This document shows, piece after piece, positions 54,126 to 63,668 of a stretch of 64,000 bases of DNA. Made by a program: the position numbers and the translations under genes. Numbering within the stretch: position 1 is the stretch's first letter; the number at the start of each line of letters is the position of its first letter. The notes under the pieces are model-generated. The model had not been told where the DNA came from. It did no database searches and saw nothing but the letters and a program-made list of their open reading frames with translations. This DNA comes from Halorhabdus amylolytica (GTDB lineage: Archaea; Halobacteriota; Halobacteria; Halobacteriales; Haloarculaceae). Where the stretch lies: assembly GCF_004944975.1 (NCBI RefSeq), contig NZ_SPQG01000014.1, positions 31,537-95,536 on the forward strand. Reading direction: 5' to 3'.

Positions 54126-55118
54126 ATGGTCACGTTCCTCGCCGGCGGGACCGGAACGCCGAAACTCCTCGCCGGTGCCGGCGGTGTCTTTCCGTCCGGG
54201 GAGACGACCGTCGTCGCGAACACGGGCGACGACGTGGAACTGGGCGGCCTCCTCGTCTGCCCGGACGTCGACACGTGCCTCTTCCAGGCCGGTGACGTCC
54301 TCGATACGGACACATGGTGGGGGATCGCCGACGATACCGCCGAGACTCACGAGTACGTCCAGTCTCTCGCTGAGAGGGCAGGCCTCCAGAGCGGTCCGCG
54401 ATACCTCCCCGACGAGCGACAGACCACCGGCCGCGAACTCGCCCGCTGGCGGCGCTTCTCCGCGGTGGGGGAGTTCATGCACATCGGCGACCGCGACCGG
54501 GCGATCCACCTCACGCGAACGAGTCTCCTCGACGAGGGGCACTCCCTGACTGAAGTAACGCGTCTTCTCAGCGATGCGCTGGGTGCCGACCGGGAGATCC
54601 TGCCGATGAGCGACGATGCCGTCGCATCGATTGTCCACACGCCCGGCGGCCCGATGCACTTCCAGGAGTTCTGGGTCGCCCGTAACGGTGAACCGGACGT
54701 CGAGTCTGTCGAGTTCCGGGGCGCCGAGCACGCGACGGCGACCGACCCGGTACTGGATGCACTCGCGGAGTCGGTCGTTATCGGACCCTCGAACCCGATC
54801 ACGAGCCTCGGGCCGATGATCGCGATCGACGGGATCGCCGAAGCACTTCAGGAGACGCCCGTTGTCGCCGTCTCACCGTTCGTCGAGGACCGGGTATTCT
54901 CCGGTCCTGCGGCGAAGCTGATGGAAGCCGAAGGGTACGAATCCTCGACCGCCGGCGTCGCCGAGGTTTACGCCTTCGTCGACGCGTTCGTCCTCGACGA
55001 GGCGGACGGCACCAACCTCGACAGACCGACCGTCAGGACGGACACCACACTCGACACCGAGGCGGACGCCGCGCGGGTGACCCGTGCTGTCCGGGAAGCT
55101 CTGGAGGTGGTGACGTGA
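54126..55118 (+). CDS. cofD: 2-phospho-L-lactate transferase CofD
   Basis: A 330-residue enzyme of coenzyme F420 synthesis: it joins the lactyl/enolpyruvyl phosphoguanosine to the deazaflavin Fo. Motifs: [16 protein letters not shown] and [13 protein letters not shown] at the N-terminus, and [15 protein letters not shown] later, all standard for CofD. ATG at 54126 lies about 25 bases after GCTTATCAG, so leaderless. First of four overlapping genes (CofD, Dus-like, CitG-like, DUF447). Confidence 0.93.
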   Translation: MVTFLAGGTGTPKLLAGAGGVFPSGETTVVANTGDDVELGGLLVCPDVDTCLFQAGDVLDTDTWWGIADDTAETHEYVQSLAERAGLQSGPRYLPDERQTTGRELARWRRFSAVGEFMHIGDRDRAIHLTRTSLLDEGHSLTEVTRLLSDALGADREILPMSDDAVASIVHTPGGPMHFQEFWVARNGEPDVESVEFRGAEHATATDPVLDALAESVVIGPSNPITSLGPMIAIDGIAEALQETPVVAVSPFVEDRVFSGPAAKLMEAEGYESSTAGVAEVYAFVDAFVLDEADGTNLDRPTVRTDTTLDTEADAARVTRAVREALEVVT

Positions 55119-55906
55119 GCCACGCGGATTCGCTTCCCTTCGAGCCGCGGATGGCCCTCGCCAGCCTCAGCGGAGAGTCTGACGCCGAGTGGGCACGGGC
55201 GGCCGTCCCATACGTCGGCGCAGCCTTTCTCGGCGGACTGGCGGTCGACGAACCGAGCCGGGAGGCCGCCCGCCGGATGGTCGAGGATCGCGATCGCGAG
55301 GAGTTTCTGCCGGCCGATCCCGTGGCGTTCGCCGAGGCGCAACTGGTTTCGCTTGCGGACGTCCCGCTTGTGGCCGGCCTGAACGTCCGATCCAGCACTC
55401 TCGGTCCGCTTGCGACGGTCGCGAGTGTCTGTGCCGATCACGGCGCAATCTGTGAGATCAACGCCCACTGCCGCCAGGACGAGATGTGTGCGACCGGCGC
55501 GGGGCAGTCACTGTTGACCGAACCGGATCGTCTCGCGGCACAGGTCACAACCGCTTCCGAAGCCGGCGCGAAAGTCAGCGTGAAAGTCAGAACGGAAGTG
55601 CCAGGCGTTGACTTGCCGACAGTGGCGCGGCGGATCGAGGATGCCGGGGCCGAAGTGATCCACGTCGACGCGATGGACAGCGAGGGGCGCATCGCCGAGG
55701 TCGTCGCAGCGACCGATCTGTTCGTGATCGCCAACAACGGCGTCCGCGATCGGGCAACGACACGCGAGTACCTCGCCTACGGCGCGGATGCAGTCAGCAT
55801 CGGGCGACCGAGCGACCGGCCGACGATCCTCGACAGGGTTCGACAGGCGACCGAGGAGTGGTTTGATTCCGAACGCGAACGCTCCGCCGGGGAGGTCCAA
55901 GCGTGA
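55115..55906 (+). CDS. tRNA-dihydrouridine-synthase-like TIM-barrel protein
   Basis: A 263-residue TIM-barrel flavoprotein homologue. [21 protein letters not shown] fills the place of the Dus block NxGCPxxxVxxxGxG, and the end has [18 protein letters not shown] and [11 protein letters not shown], the FMN-phosphate loop. Dus enzymes reduce uridine in tRNA. The altered motif hints at another substrate, fitting the F420 operon context. GTG start at 55115 overlaps the CofD stop by 4 bases. Confidence 0.75.
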   Translation: MSHADSLPFEPRMALASLSGESDAEWARAAVPYVGAAFLGGLAVDEPSREAARRMVEDRDREEFLPADPVAFAEAQLVSLADVPLVAGLNVRSSTLGPLATVASVCADHGAICEINAHCRQDEMCATGAGQSLLTEPDRLAAQVTTASEAGAKVSVKVRTEVPGVDLPTVARRIEDAGAEVIHVDAMDSEGRIAEVVAATDLFVIANNGVRDRATTREYLAYGADAVSIGRPSDRPTILDRVRQATEEWFDSERERSAGEVQA

Positions 55907-56745
55907 CGCGAACGATCGCTCAGCAGGCCGAACTCGCGCTGTTGCTCGAGGTTGGGACCACTCCGAAGCCGGGTAACGTGGACCGTCACCGGGATCACAA
56001 CGAACTGCACTTCGAGCACTTCCTCGCGGGTGCCGTCGGGGCGAGTGCGGGGCTGGAGGCGCTGGCCGATCCCGACGGTCCACCGATCGGGGTGGCTTTC
56101 GAGCGTGCCGTCGAAGGGATGAGCGACCAGTCCGGCGGCAACACCCAGTTCGGCGGCTTGCTGTTGCTCGCGCCGCTCGTCCGGGCCGCTGCACTGGGAG
56201 AATTGACGCCCGACCGCGCGCGACGGATCGCCGAGGGGACGGGCGTCGAGGACACCGTCGGGTTCTACCGGGCGTTCGAACACGTCGACGTGGCAGTCGC
56301 CGATCCACCCGAGGACATGGACACCCTGGACGTCCGCCGCGGGAGCGGCGCTGTCCCAGCGGTTCGACAGCGAAATCTATCGCTGTACGACATCATGGAA
56401 CGCTCGGCCGATCACGACGGGATCGCCCGCGAGTGGACCGGGAACTTCGAGCGGACGTTCGACGCCGCTGAGGCCATCAAGACTCGGGATGGTCCCGTCA
56501 CCGACCGGGCCGCGGCGATATTCCTCGACATGCTCGCAGCCGACCCCGACACCTTCGTCGCGATCAACCACGGGGAGGAAGTGGCCGAAAACGTCCGGGA
56601 ACGCGCAGCGGCCGCCCGCGACGGCCGCGTCGATCCAGGCACACTCGCCGAGGAACTCATCACAGAGGGGATCAACCCCGGAACGACCGCCGACCTGCTC
56701 GCCGGGGGATTGTTTGTCGCCCTTCTCAGGGGGGTCGACGTGTGA
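55903..56745 (+). CDS. CitG/MdcB-like triphosphoribosyl-dephospho-CoA synthase homologue
   Basis: A 280-residue all-helical protein. LLEVGTTPKPGNVDRHRDH is the family's ATP/ribosyl-binding motif and GMSDQSGGNTQFGGLLLLAP, DRAAAIFLDML and LITEGINPGTTADLLAGGLF are later motifs. In bacteria CitG makes the prosthetic group of citrate lyase. No citrate lyase is seen; archaeal homologues are usually near cofactor genes, so another cofactor step is likely. GTG at 55903 overlaps the previous stop. Confidence 0.8.
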   Translation: MTRTIAQQAELALLLEVGTTPKPGNVDRHRDHNELHFEHFLAGAVGASAGLEALADPDGPPIGVAFERAVEGMSDQSGGNTQFGGLLLLAPLVRAAALGELTPDRARRIAEGTGVEDTVGFYRAFEHVDVAVADPPEDMDTLDVRRGSGAVPAVRQRNLSLYDIMERSADHDGIAREWTGNFERTFDAAEAIKTRDGPVTDRAAAIFLDMLAADPDTFVAINHGEEVAENVRERAAAARDGRVDPGTLAEELITEGINPGTTADLLAGGLFVALLRGVDV

Positions 56746-57338
56746 GCGCTGACTGGCCGATCGATCTGCGGGGCGTCACCGAGTCCGTCGTGACCACGCC
56801 TGGCCCCGAGGGGGCGTACAACGTCGCCGCGCTGGGTTTGCACGCCGATGACCCGGTGACGGCGCGGACCTGGGGACGGACCCGGACGCGGCTGAACTTC
56901 GATCGCGAGAGCGAGGGCTACGTCCAGTTCACCCGCGATCCCGTCGACTTCGTCGAGGCGGCGCTGACTGTCCGAGAAGTCGAAGACCCTGTCCTCGATT
57001 CAGCCGACGCCTGGACCCGTGTTTTGGTCGAACGCCGAGAGAACGGGACCCAGGGCGGGACAGAGTGGATCGACTGGGAATTGCGACCGGTCGAGACCGC
57101 AGTCGAGCGGCGGGTCGTCCCGACGATCAATCGCGGGCATGCGGCGGTAATCGAGGCGACGGTGGCGGCTTCGCGGCTGGACGTCGAGGCGTACGACGAC
57201 GAGCGTCTCCGTGATCGACTGTCGTACTTTGCTGACGTGATCGAACGATGTGGTGGCGAACGCGAACAGGCGGCCCTCGAACGTCTTGGAGGGGTCGTCA
57301 AACTTCCCGACGAGGACTCCCGTTTCGAATCCTTTTAG
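56742..57338 (+). CDS. DUF447 family protein
   Basis: A 198-residue DUF447 protein. GVTESVVTTPGPEGAYNVAA at the start and TWGRTRTRLNFDRESEGYV are the conserved blocks, resembling FMN-binding split barrels. GTG start at 56742 overlaps the CitG-like stop. I recall that DUF447 and CitG-like genes cluster with C1-cofactor genes of methanogens and methylotrophs, but not the reaction. Its end overlaps the promoter of S17e. Confidence 0.8.
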   Translation: MSADWPIDLRGVTESVVTTPGPEGAYNVAALGLHADDPVTARTWGRTRTRLNFDRESEGYVQFTRDPVDFVEAALTVREVEDPVLDSADAWTRVLVERRENGTQGGTEWIDWELRPVETAVERRVVPTINRGHAAVIEATVAASRLDVEAYDDERLRDRLSYFADVIERCGGEREQAALERLGGVVKLPDEDSRFESF

Positions 57339-57360
57339 AGGCCCAACCGGCAAGGATTCG
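57326..57360. promoter_or_regulatory. Nine-base inverted repeat before S17e
   Basis: CGAATCCTT (57326-57334) and AAGGATTCG (57352-57360) are perfect inverted arms 17 bases apart. They cover the end of DUF447 including its stop, the TATA-like CCTTTTAGA of S17e and the DNA up to two bases before the S17e ATG. The element could be an operator or a hairpin in the read-through transcript. Confidence 0.6.
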
Positions 57361-57362
57361 GC

Positions 57363-57554
57363 ATGGCAATCAAACCCGCCTACGTCAAGAAGACCGCGAC
57401 GACGCTGCTGGAACGATATCCGAAGGCGTTCTCGACGGATTTCGAGCACAACAAAGAACTTGTAACCGAACTCACCAACGTCGAGTCGAAGGGCGTCCGC
57501 AACCGAATCGCCGGCTACGTCACCCGCAAGAAGGCCGGCGGCGTCGAAGCCTGA
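57363..57554 (+). CDS. rps17e: 30S ribosomal protein S17e
   Basis: A 63-residue ribosomal protein ([45 protein letters not shown]). Exactly the archaeal S17e pattern. TATA at 57331-57339 puts the transcript start close to the ATG. Followed 74 bases later by asd. Confidence 0.95.
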   Translation: MAIKPAYVKKTATTLLERYPKAFSTDFEHNKELVTELTNVESKGVRNRIAGYVTRKKAGGVEA

Positions 57555-57628
57555 TCTCTGTCTCCTCTCGTCTCGGACCCGCCGGCGATCCAAACAGTTT
57601 TGACCGGTCCTAGCCCAAGCCTCCAGTC

Positions 57629-58666
57629 ATGCCAGTAACCGTCGGTATTCTGGGCGCGACAGGCGCCGTGGGCCAACGACTCGTGCAGTTGCTTGACCCG
57701 CACCCCGACTTCGAGATCGCTGCACTGACTGCCAGCGAGGATAGCGCCGGGAAATCCTATCGTGAGGCCGCCAAGTGGCGAATCGACGTGCCGATTCCCG
57801 ATCACGTCGCCGAGATGACCGTCGGCGCGACCGAACCCGACGCCGTCCCGGACGACGTGGACCTGTTGTTCTCCTCGTTACCCTCCTCGGTCGGGGAACG
57901 TGTCGAACCCGGCTTCGCCGAGGCGGGCTACGTCGTCTCCTCGAACTCCTCGAACTTCCGGACGGATCCCGACGTTCCGCTCACTATTCCGGAAGTCAAT
58001 CCCGATCACGTCGATTTGATCGAGGTCCAGCGCGACGGTCGCGGGTGGGACGGCGCACTGCTGAAAAACCCCAACTGCTCGACGATAACGATGGTCCCAC
58101 CGCTGGCGGCTTTACAGGAGGCCTTCGGCGTCGAACGCGTCGACGTCTCGACGTTGCAGGCCGTCTCCGGAGCGGGCTACTCGGGCGTCACGTCGATGGA
58201 AATCATCGATAACGCCATTCCGCACATCGGTGGCGAGGAGACGAAAATGGAGACCGAATCCCGCAAACTGTTGGGCGAGTTCGACGGTGCCGAGGTCCAC
58301 TGGCTCGCAGCGGACGTCGCGGCCTCCTGCAACCGGATCCCGACGCTGGATGGCCACCTTGAGAACGTCTGGGCGGACCTGAGCGAGGACGTGAGTCCGG
58401 AGGAAGCTGCCGAGGCGATGGCTGAGTACCCCTCCATGGACCTCTATAGTTCGCCCGATCCGCTGATCAAGGTCTTCGAAGAGCCGGACCGACCCCAGCC
58501 GCGTCTCGATCGTAACCGGGCCGAGGGCATGCAGATCGGCGTCGGCGGAGTCCAGGCGACTGAAACTGGCGTCCAGTTCAACTGTCTGGCCCACAACACG
58601 CTGCGTGGAGCGGCCGGTGCCAGCATCCTCAACGGCGAGTTACTGGTCGAGAAGGGCTACGTCTGA
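57629..58666 (+). CDS. asd: Aspartate-semialdehyde dehydrogenase
   Basis: A 345-residue enzyme of the lysine/threonine/methionine path: it reduces aspartyl phosphate to the semialdehyde with NADPH. GATGAVGQRLVQLLDPHP is the NADP motif, the active Cys is in LLKNPNCSTITMVPPLAA and the catalytic His in a later region (PHIGGEETKME). Archaeal-type length. Separate promoter after S17e. Confidence 0.94.
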   Translation: MPVTVGILGATGAVGQRLVQLLDPHPDFEIAALTASEDSAGKSYREAAKWRIDVPIPDHVAEMTVGATEPDAVPDDVDLLFSSLPSSVGERVEPGFAEAGYVVSSNSSNFRTDPDVPLTIPEVNPDHVDLIEVQRDGRGWDGALLKNPNCSTITMVPPLAALQEAFGVERVDVSTLQAVSGAGYSGVTSMEIIDNAIPHIGGEETKMETESRKLLGEFDGAEVHWLAADVAASCNRIPTLDGHLENVWADLSEDVSPEEAAEAMAEYPSMDLYSSPDPLIKVFEEPDRPQPRLDRNRAEGMQIGVGGVQATETGVQFNCLAHNTLRGAAGASILNGELLVEKGYV

Positions 58667-58710
58667 TACACGACACCAACTGTTTTCACGAACCGGGGAG
58701 AGGGGAAAGC

Positions 58711-59091
58711 ATGGTCTCCCGTGAAAACACCGTCTACGGAATCGCCGTCGTCGGGGCATTCGCACTGCTCATTGTGATCGCAGTAGCCTCACCGCCGGAC
58801 TGGCTTGCGGGCTTGGGGCTTCTCGGGTATTACGCGGTCGGCGTGGGCGCCGGTCATTTCTACCTGGCTCGTCGCGGTGAGGCAGGTGAACTCACTGTTG
58901 GCTCTCACTGGCGATTTCTCGTCGCGTTAGGCTGCTGGCTCACACTTGGTGCGTTTGCTCTCTTCGGCCCGGATTGGCAAGTCCGAGGTCTCGAAACAGA
59001 CGCATTGCTGACCGTGGCCGGTCTCGTTGTTCTCCTCGTGTACTGGATCCTGGAGGCCCGTGACGGGTACGTGGCAACTCGACCCTCCTGA
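58711..59091 (+). CDS. Small four-helix membrane protein
   Basis: A 126-residue protein with four hydrophobic helices: AVVGAFALLIVIAVA, WLAGLGLLGYYAVGVG, FLVALGCWLTLGAF and LLTVAGLVVLLVYWI. A short cytoplasmic loop after helix 2 reads ARRGEAGELTVG. Function unknown. It follows asd by 44 bases and may be co-transcribed. Confidence 0.75.
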   Translation: MVSRENTVYGIAVVGAFALLIVIAVASPPDWLAGLGLLGYYAVGVGAGHFYLARRGEAGELTVGSHWRFLVALGCWLTLGAFALFGPDWQVRGLETDALLTVAGLVVLLVYWILEARDGYVATRPS

Positions 59092-59217
59092 AGTGCTGGC
59101 CGTCCGGTCGGCGTTTCGAGCATGTGTCACGTCGATTCAGTCGACCGTTGAGCCCCCGGAACCTTGTCTTGGCAAGAATTACGAACGGCCGGAAACCGAC
59201 CGCAGGCAAAAACGAGA

Positions 59218-60228
<1,011 letters not shown>

Positions 60229-60456
60229 ACGGACGTTTCTCGCTCGACAGCAAGGAACATTGTGTTTCCAACAACCGCTGACGAGCGAACCGTCGTGTCG
60301 ATAGCGAGCGTTCGAGTAGCCAGGGGAGATGAGATGACACCGGGGAGCCGACGTATATCGCCACCGAGAGCTGGGGGTGTCGGTCCGGGAGGAAACGACT
60401 GAAATCGGACGATCGAGCCCGTTACCCGAGGTTTGATGTCGGATTCCCTGTCGGCG

Positions 60457-61422
60457 TCACGCGACTCGGTTCCGTAACGAGTCTGGATCGCCCTCGTCTA
60501 GAATCGTCTCGACGTTAGGCGCCACGATGTCGGCCAGCCGCTCGAAGTACTCCGCGGTGTGTCCGGACTGGTGGGGCGTGACGAAGACGTTCTCGAAGTC
60601 CCACAGCGGATGGTCGTTCGGGAGTGGTTCGGGGTCAGTCACGTCCAGCGCCGCCCCACGCAGGTGGTTGGCACGCAGGGCATCGACCAGCGCCTCCGTC
60701 TCGACGATCGGACCACGTGCCACGTTGACTAGTACCGCGGTCGGAGGCAGAGTCGCCAGTTCCTCAGCGCCGATCAGTCCCCGAGTCTCCGCTGTCAGCG
60801 GCGTGGCGATCGCGACGTATTCCGTCCCGGCAAGTGCCTCGTGGATGTCCTCGAAGCCGTAGACTTCGTCGGTCGGGCCGCCTTTCTCGGGTGTGTGCCG
60901 GACGCCGACCGTGGTCACGTCGAAGCCCGCCAGGCGGTCGGTGACCGCCCGACCGATCGCACCCATCCCGATTATCGCGACCCTGCTCCCGGCGAGTTCC
61001 CGCGACTGGAAGGCCCGCCACTCGTGGTCGCGCTGCTGGCGACGCGCCTGGAAGAATCCGCGGGCGAACGCCAGGAAGGAGCCGATGACGTGCTCGGCGA
61101 TATTGGGTCCGTGCACGCCCGAAGCGTTCGTCACGGCGATCCCCCGGTCGGCCATCGTTTCCAGGGGCAGATGCTCGTACCCCGCGGCGGTACAGGCGAA
61201 CATCTCCAGTGACTCGGCACGCTCTAGCAACGACTCCCCGATGTTTCCCCCGGTGACGATCGGCGCTTCCTCGATCGCCTCCCGTTCGTCGCCCGGGGTC
61301 CGGGCCGCCGCGATAGACACGTCGTCCAGAAGTCTATCCCGCAGCGCCGTTGCGTATTCCCGACTCGGTATCCCGTGAGGCTTTCCGCGCAGGACGAGCA
61401 CGTCCGGGGAATCATTCGACAC
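60457..61422 (-). CDS. D-2-hydroxyacid dehydrogenase
   Basis: A 321-residue dehydrogenase. Rossmann motif VAIIGMGAIGRAVTDRLAG, the family's substrate-binding blocks LVNVARGPIVETEALVDAL and DVTDPEPLPNDHPLW, and the catalytic His in FVTPHQSGHTAEYF. It interconverts 2-keto acids and D-2-hydroxy acids with NAD(P)H. GTG at 61422 is chosen: a GGAGGGTCGG ribosome-binding site precedes it. The frame is open further upstream without good coding features. Confidence 0.87.
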   Translation of the reverse strand: MSNDSPDVLVLRGKPHGIPSREYATALRDRLLDDVSIAAARTPGDEREAIEEAPIVTGGNIGESLLERAESLEMFACTAAGYEHLPLETMADRGIAVTNASGVHGPNIAEHVIGSFLAFARGFFQARRQQRDHEWRAFQSRELAGSRVAIIGMGAIGRAVTDRLAGFDVTTVGVRHTPEKGGPTDEVYGFEDIHEALAGTEYVAIATPLTAETRGLIGAEELATLPPTAVLVNVARGPIVETEALVDALRANHLRGAALDVTDPEPLPNDHPLWDFENVFVTPHQSGHTAEYFERLADIVAPNVETILDEGDPDSLRNRVA

Positions 61423-61637
61423 GGCCGACCCTCCAATGACTCTCGCGTTCACGATCGGACATACCCAACACGCGGTGTCCGAGAGCAAAAAAGACTGGTG
61501 CGCTCTCACCAACCACCCCCGAGTCAGCCGTAGAACCATGAAACAGCCTCAAAAATTGTTAGGGCATCGTTTGAACGGTCTCGAACGATCAAAACAGTAA
61601 ACGGGGTTGAGGTCCGTCCGGATCATTCGCTTTTCCC

Positions 61638-62279
61638 ATGGGCGAGTCAGTGACGGTCGCTATCGTCGAGGACGATCCAGACGTTCTGGAGCTCCATCGT
61701 CTTCGACTGCTCGAGGAATACGACGTGGTGACGATCGCCGACGGCACGGAAGCACTCCATCGGATCGAGGACGAGGATGTCCTTCTACTGGATCGGCGGT
61801 TGCCGGGTCCTGACGGTGACGTCGTCGCACGGCGATTGCGCGCCGAAGGCTATCAGGGCGCGATCGCCATGGTGACGGGCGAGCGCCCGGAGCCGGCCGT
61901 CGCGGACCTCCCGGTTGACGACTACGTCATCAAGCCGATCGATCGTTCCGAACTCCGGTCGCTGGTCGATCGCCTGCTGACGCGTCTCGACGCACCGGAA
62001 CCCGTCCGTGAGTGGTTCGCGATGGTGTCGCGGCGAGGCCGGCTCGAAGACGCCAACGACCGGATGCACCTGTCCGACTCCAGCGCCTATCAGTCGCTCG
62101 TTCGCAGGATCGACCGCCAGTATCGCCAGATCATCGGCGACGCTGCCTCCCACGACCGTATCGCCAAAATGGCCGGAAACACGCTGGACCCGACGATCGG
62201 TCTTCCGGACCCCGTCGACGGGCCCAGGAGAAACGCCCGATCGATCGAAGCGACGCCCGGTCCAGGACAAGAGCTTTAA
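61638..62279 (+). CDS. HalX-domain response regulator
   Basis: A 213-residue protein. The receiver domain (1-120) has the acidic pocket VAIVEDDPDVL, the phosphorylated Asp in DVLLLDRRLPGPDGD and the Lys in DYVIKPIDRSEL. After it comes a coiled HalX-like segment (DANDRMHLSDSSAYQSLV). HalX regulators are typical of haloarchaea and pair with a histidine kinase not seen here. Ordinary coding region, 24 bases before the next gene. Confidence 0.85.
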   Translation: MGESVTVAIVEDDPDVLELHRLRLLEEYDVVTIADGTEALHRIEDEDVLLLDRRLPGPDGDVVARRLRAEGYQGAIAMVTGERPEPAVADLPVDDYVIKPIDRSELRSLVDRLLTRLDAPEPVREWFAMVSRRGRLEDANDRMHLSDSSAYQSLVRRIDRQYRQIIGDAASHDRIAKMAGNTLDPTIGLPDPVDGPRRNARSIEATPGPGQEL

Positions 62280-62303
62280 GGGACATCAGATCGCGGTAGC
62301 GGT

Positions 62304-63668
62304 ATGGAGCGAGCAGACGTCGCGATCGTCGGCGGTGGGCCGGCTGGTTCCTCGGCCGCCCGTGCCGCCGCGAACGCCGGGGCCGACGTAGTCCTCGTCG
62401 AGAAGGGAGTCCCGCGGAGCGACCGGGACGAACTCGGACCGGACTCGACGGACGCGGCCGGTATCCTCGACTACTGGGTCGACATCATGGACGAGGATCC
62501 GTCGGCGATCCCCGAGGACGTGATTCTCAGCGAACTCGAAGGGGCGACCTTCCACGGTCCCAGCGAGTCGGTCACGCTCACCGACACTGGGATCGACGCC
62601 TCCTACGACGGCTTCGGTTTCACCGTTCACCGGGCCCGCTTCGACGACTGGATACGTGAACGGGCCGAGAACGCGGGAGCCGATTATCGCGTCGGGACGA
62701 GCGTGAAGGAAGTCGAGTCAGACCTCTCCGGGCCGTCTCCGGTACACGACCTCATGCTTGCCGATGGGGAGACGATCCGGACCGACGTGATCGTGCTCGC
62801 CGACGGGCCCCAACGCACCGTGACACTTCCTGTGCTCGATCAGTTCCTGCCCGACGACGAGAGTGCAGACACCTATCTCTCGCCCGATCGTGCGAACCAC
62901 ATCGCGTACCAGGAACATCGTCGGATGCCCGAGGAGTTGTTCGACCCCGACCACATCGAGTTCTGGTGGGGCGTCATGCCCGGTCACACGGCTTACCCCT
63001 GGATTTTCCCCAACGACGAGCCTGTGGCGCGTATCGGACTGACGATGCCGATCGGGCTGGACATCGACGACGTGACCGACCGGGAGTCCTATGCACTCCT
63101 CGATCGCGATGACGACGCAGTCCCACCGGGCCGTATCTATATTCGCCGGTTGCTCGAACGTGAGTTCCCTGAATACGACCTCGAAGACTTCCCGATCGTC
63201 GAGGACCGCGGGAAACAGTCCGGGACCGAGGCGTATCCGATCTCCTCGACGCGCCCGATCGAGTCGCCGACGGCCGCCAACGTCGCTGTCGTCGGCGGGG
63301 CAATGGGAGCGACCTCCGCCTTCCACGAGGGTGGCGATCACGTCGCCATCCGGACAGGAAAAATCGCCGGACAACTCGCCGCGGAAGGCGACCTCGGCAG
63401 GTACAACGACGCCTGGAAAGAGGTACTCGGAGACGAGATCCGCCGGAACGTCACCTTTGCCGATCTCGTCCGTGGCATGGAACCGGCCGACTGGGACCGC
63501 TACTTCGGAATCATCGATCGGATGCTGCAGACTGACGGCACGCGCAAACGGCAGGCGTTGGCCGCTGGAATCGATGGGATCGGGATGTATCTGCGCTATC
63601 GGCGCAAACGGTGGTCGTTCCGCGGCGATCGGTACGTCCAGCTCCGGGAATCGGCGTACACGATCTGA
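62304..63668 (+). CDS. Geranylgeranyl-reductase-like FAD-dependent oxidoreductase
   Basis: A 454-residue flavoprotein with VAIVGGGPAGSSAARAAANAG at the N-terminus, VIVLADGPQRTV in the middle, and VAVVGGAMGATSAFHEGG as the FAD-pyrophosphate loop. The pattern (PWIFPNDEPVARIGL and YAL...) matches the geranylgeranyl reductase / digeranylgeranylglycerophospholipid reductase superfamily that saturates isoprenoid chains of archaeal lipids. It could equally be a different monooxygenase-like member. It follows the response regulator by 24 bases. Confidence 0.8.
   Translation: MERADVAIVGGGPAGSSAARAAANAGADVVLVEKGVPRSDRDELGPDSTDAAGILDYWVDIMDEDPSAIPEDVILSELEGATFHGPSESVTLTDTGIDASYDGFGFTVHRARFDDWIRERAENAGADYRVGTSVKEVESDLSGPSPVHDLMLADGETIRTDVIVLADGPQRTVTLPVLDQFLPDDESADTYLSPDRANHIAYQEHRRMPEELFDPDHIEFWWGVMPGHTAYPWIFPNDEPVARIGLTMPIGLDIDDVTDRESYALLDRDDDAVPPGRIYIRRLLEREFPEYDLEDFPIVEDRGKQSGTEAYPISSTRPIESPTAANVAVVGGAMGATSAFHEGGDHVAIRTGKIAGQLAAEGDLGRYNDAWKEVLGDEIRRNVTFADLVRGMEPADWDRYFGIIDRMLQTDGTRKRQALAAGIDGIGMYLRYRRKRWSFRGDRYVQLRESAYTI

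Noticed and set aside
53472..54731. A longer 419-residue version of the phosphatase-like protein
   Set aside because: The upstream half of that frame lies antisense to cofD; ATG at 54026 starts the real domain.
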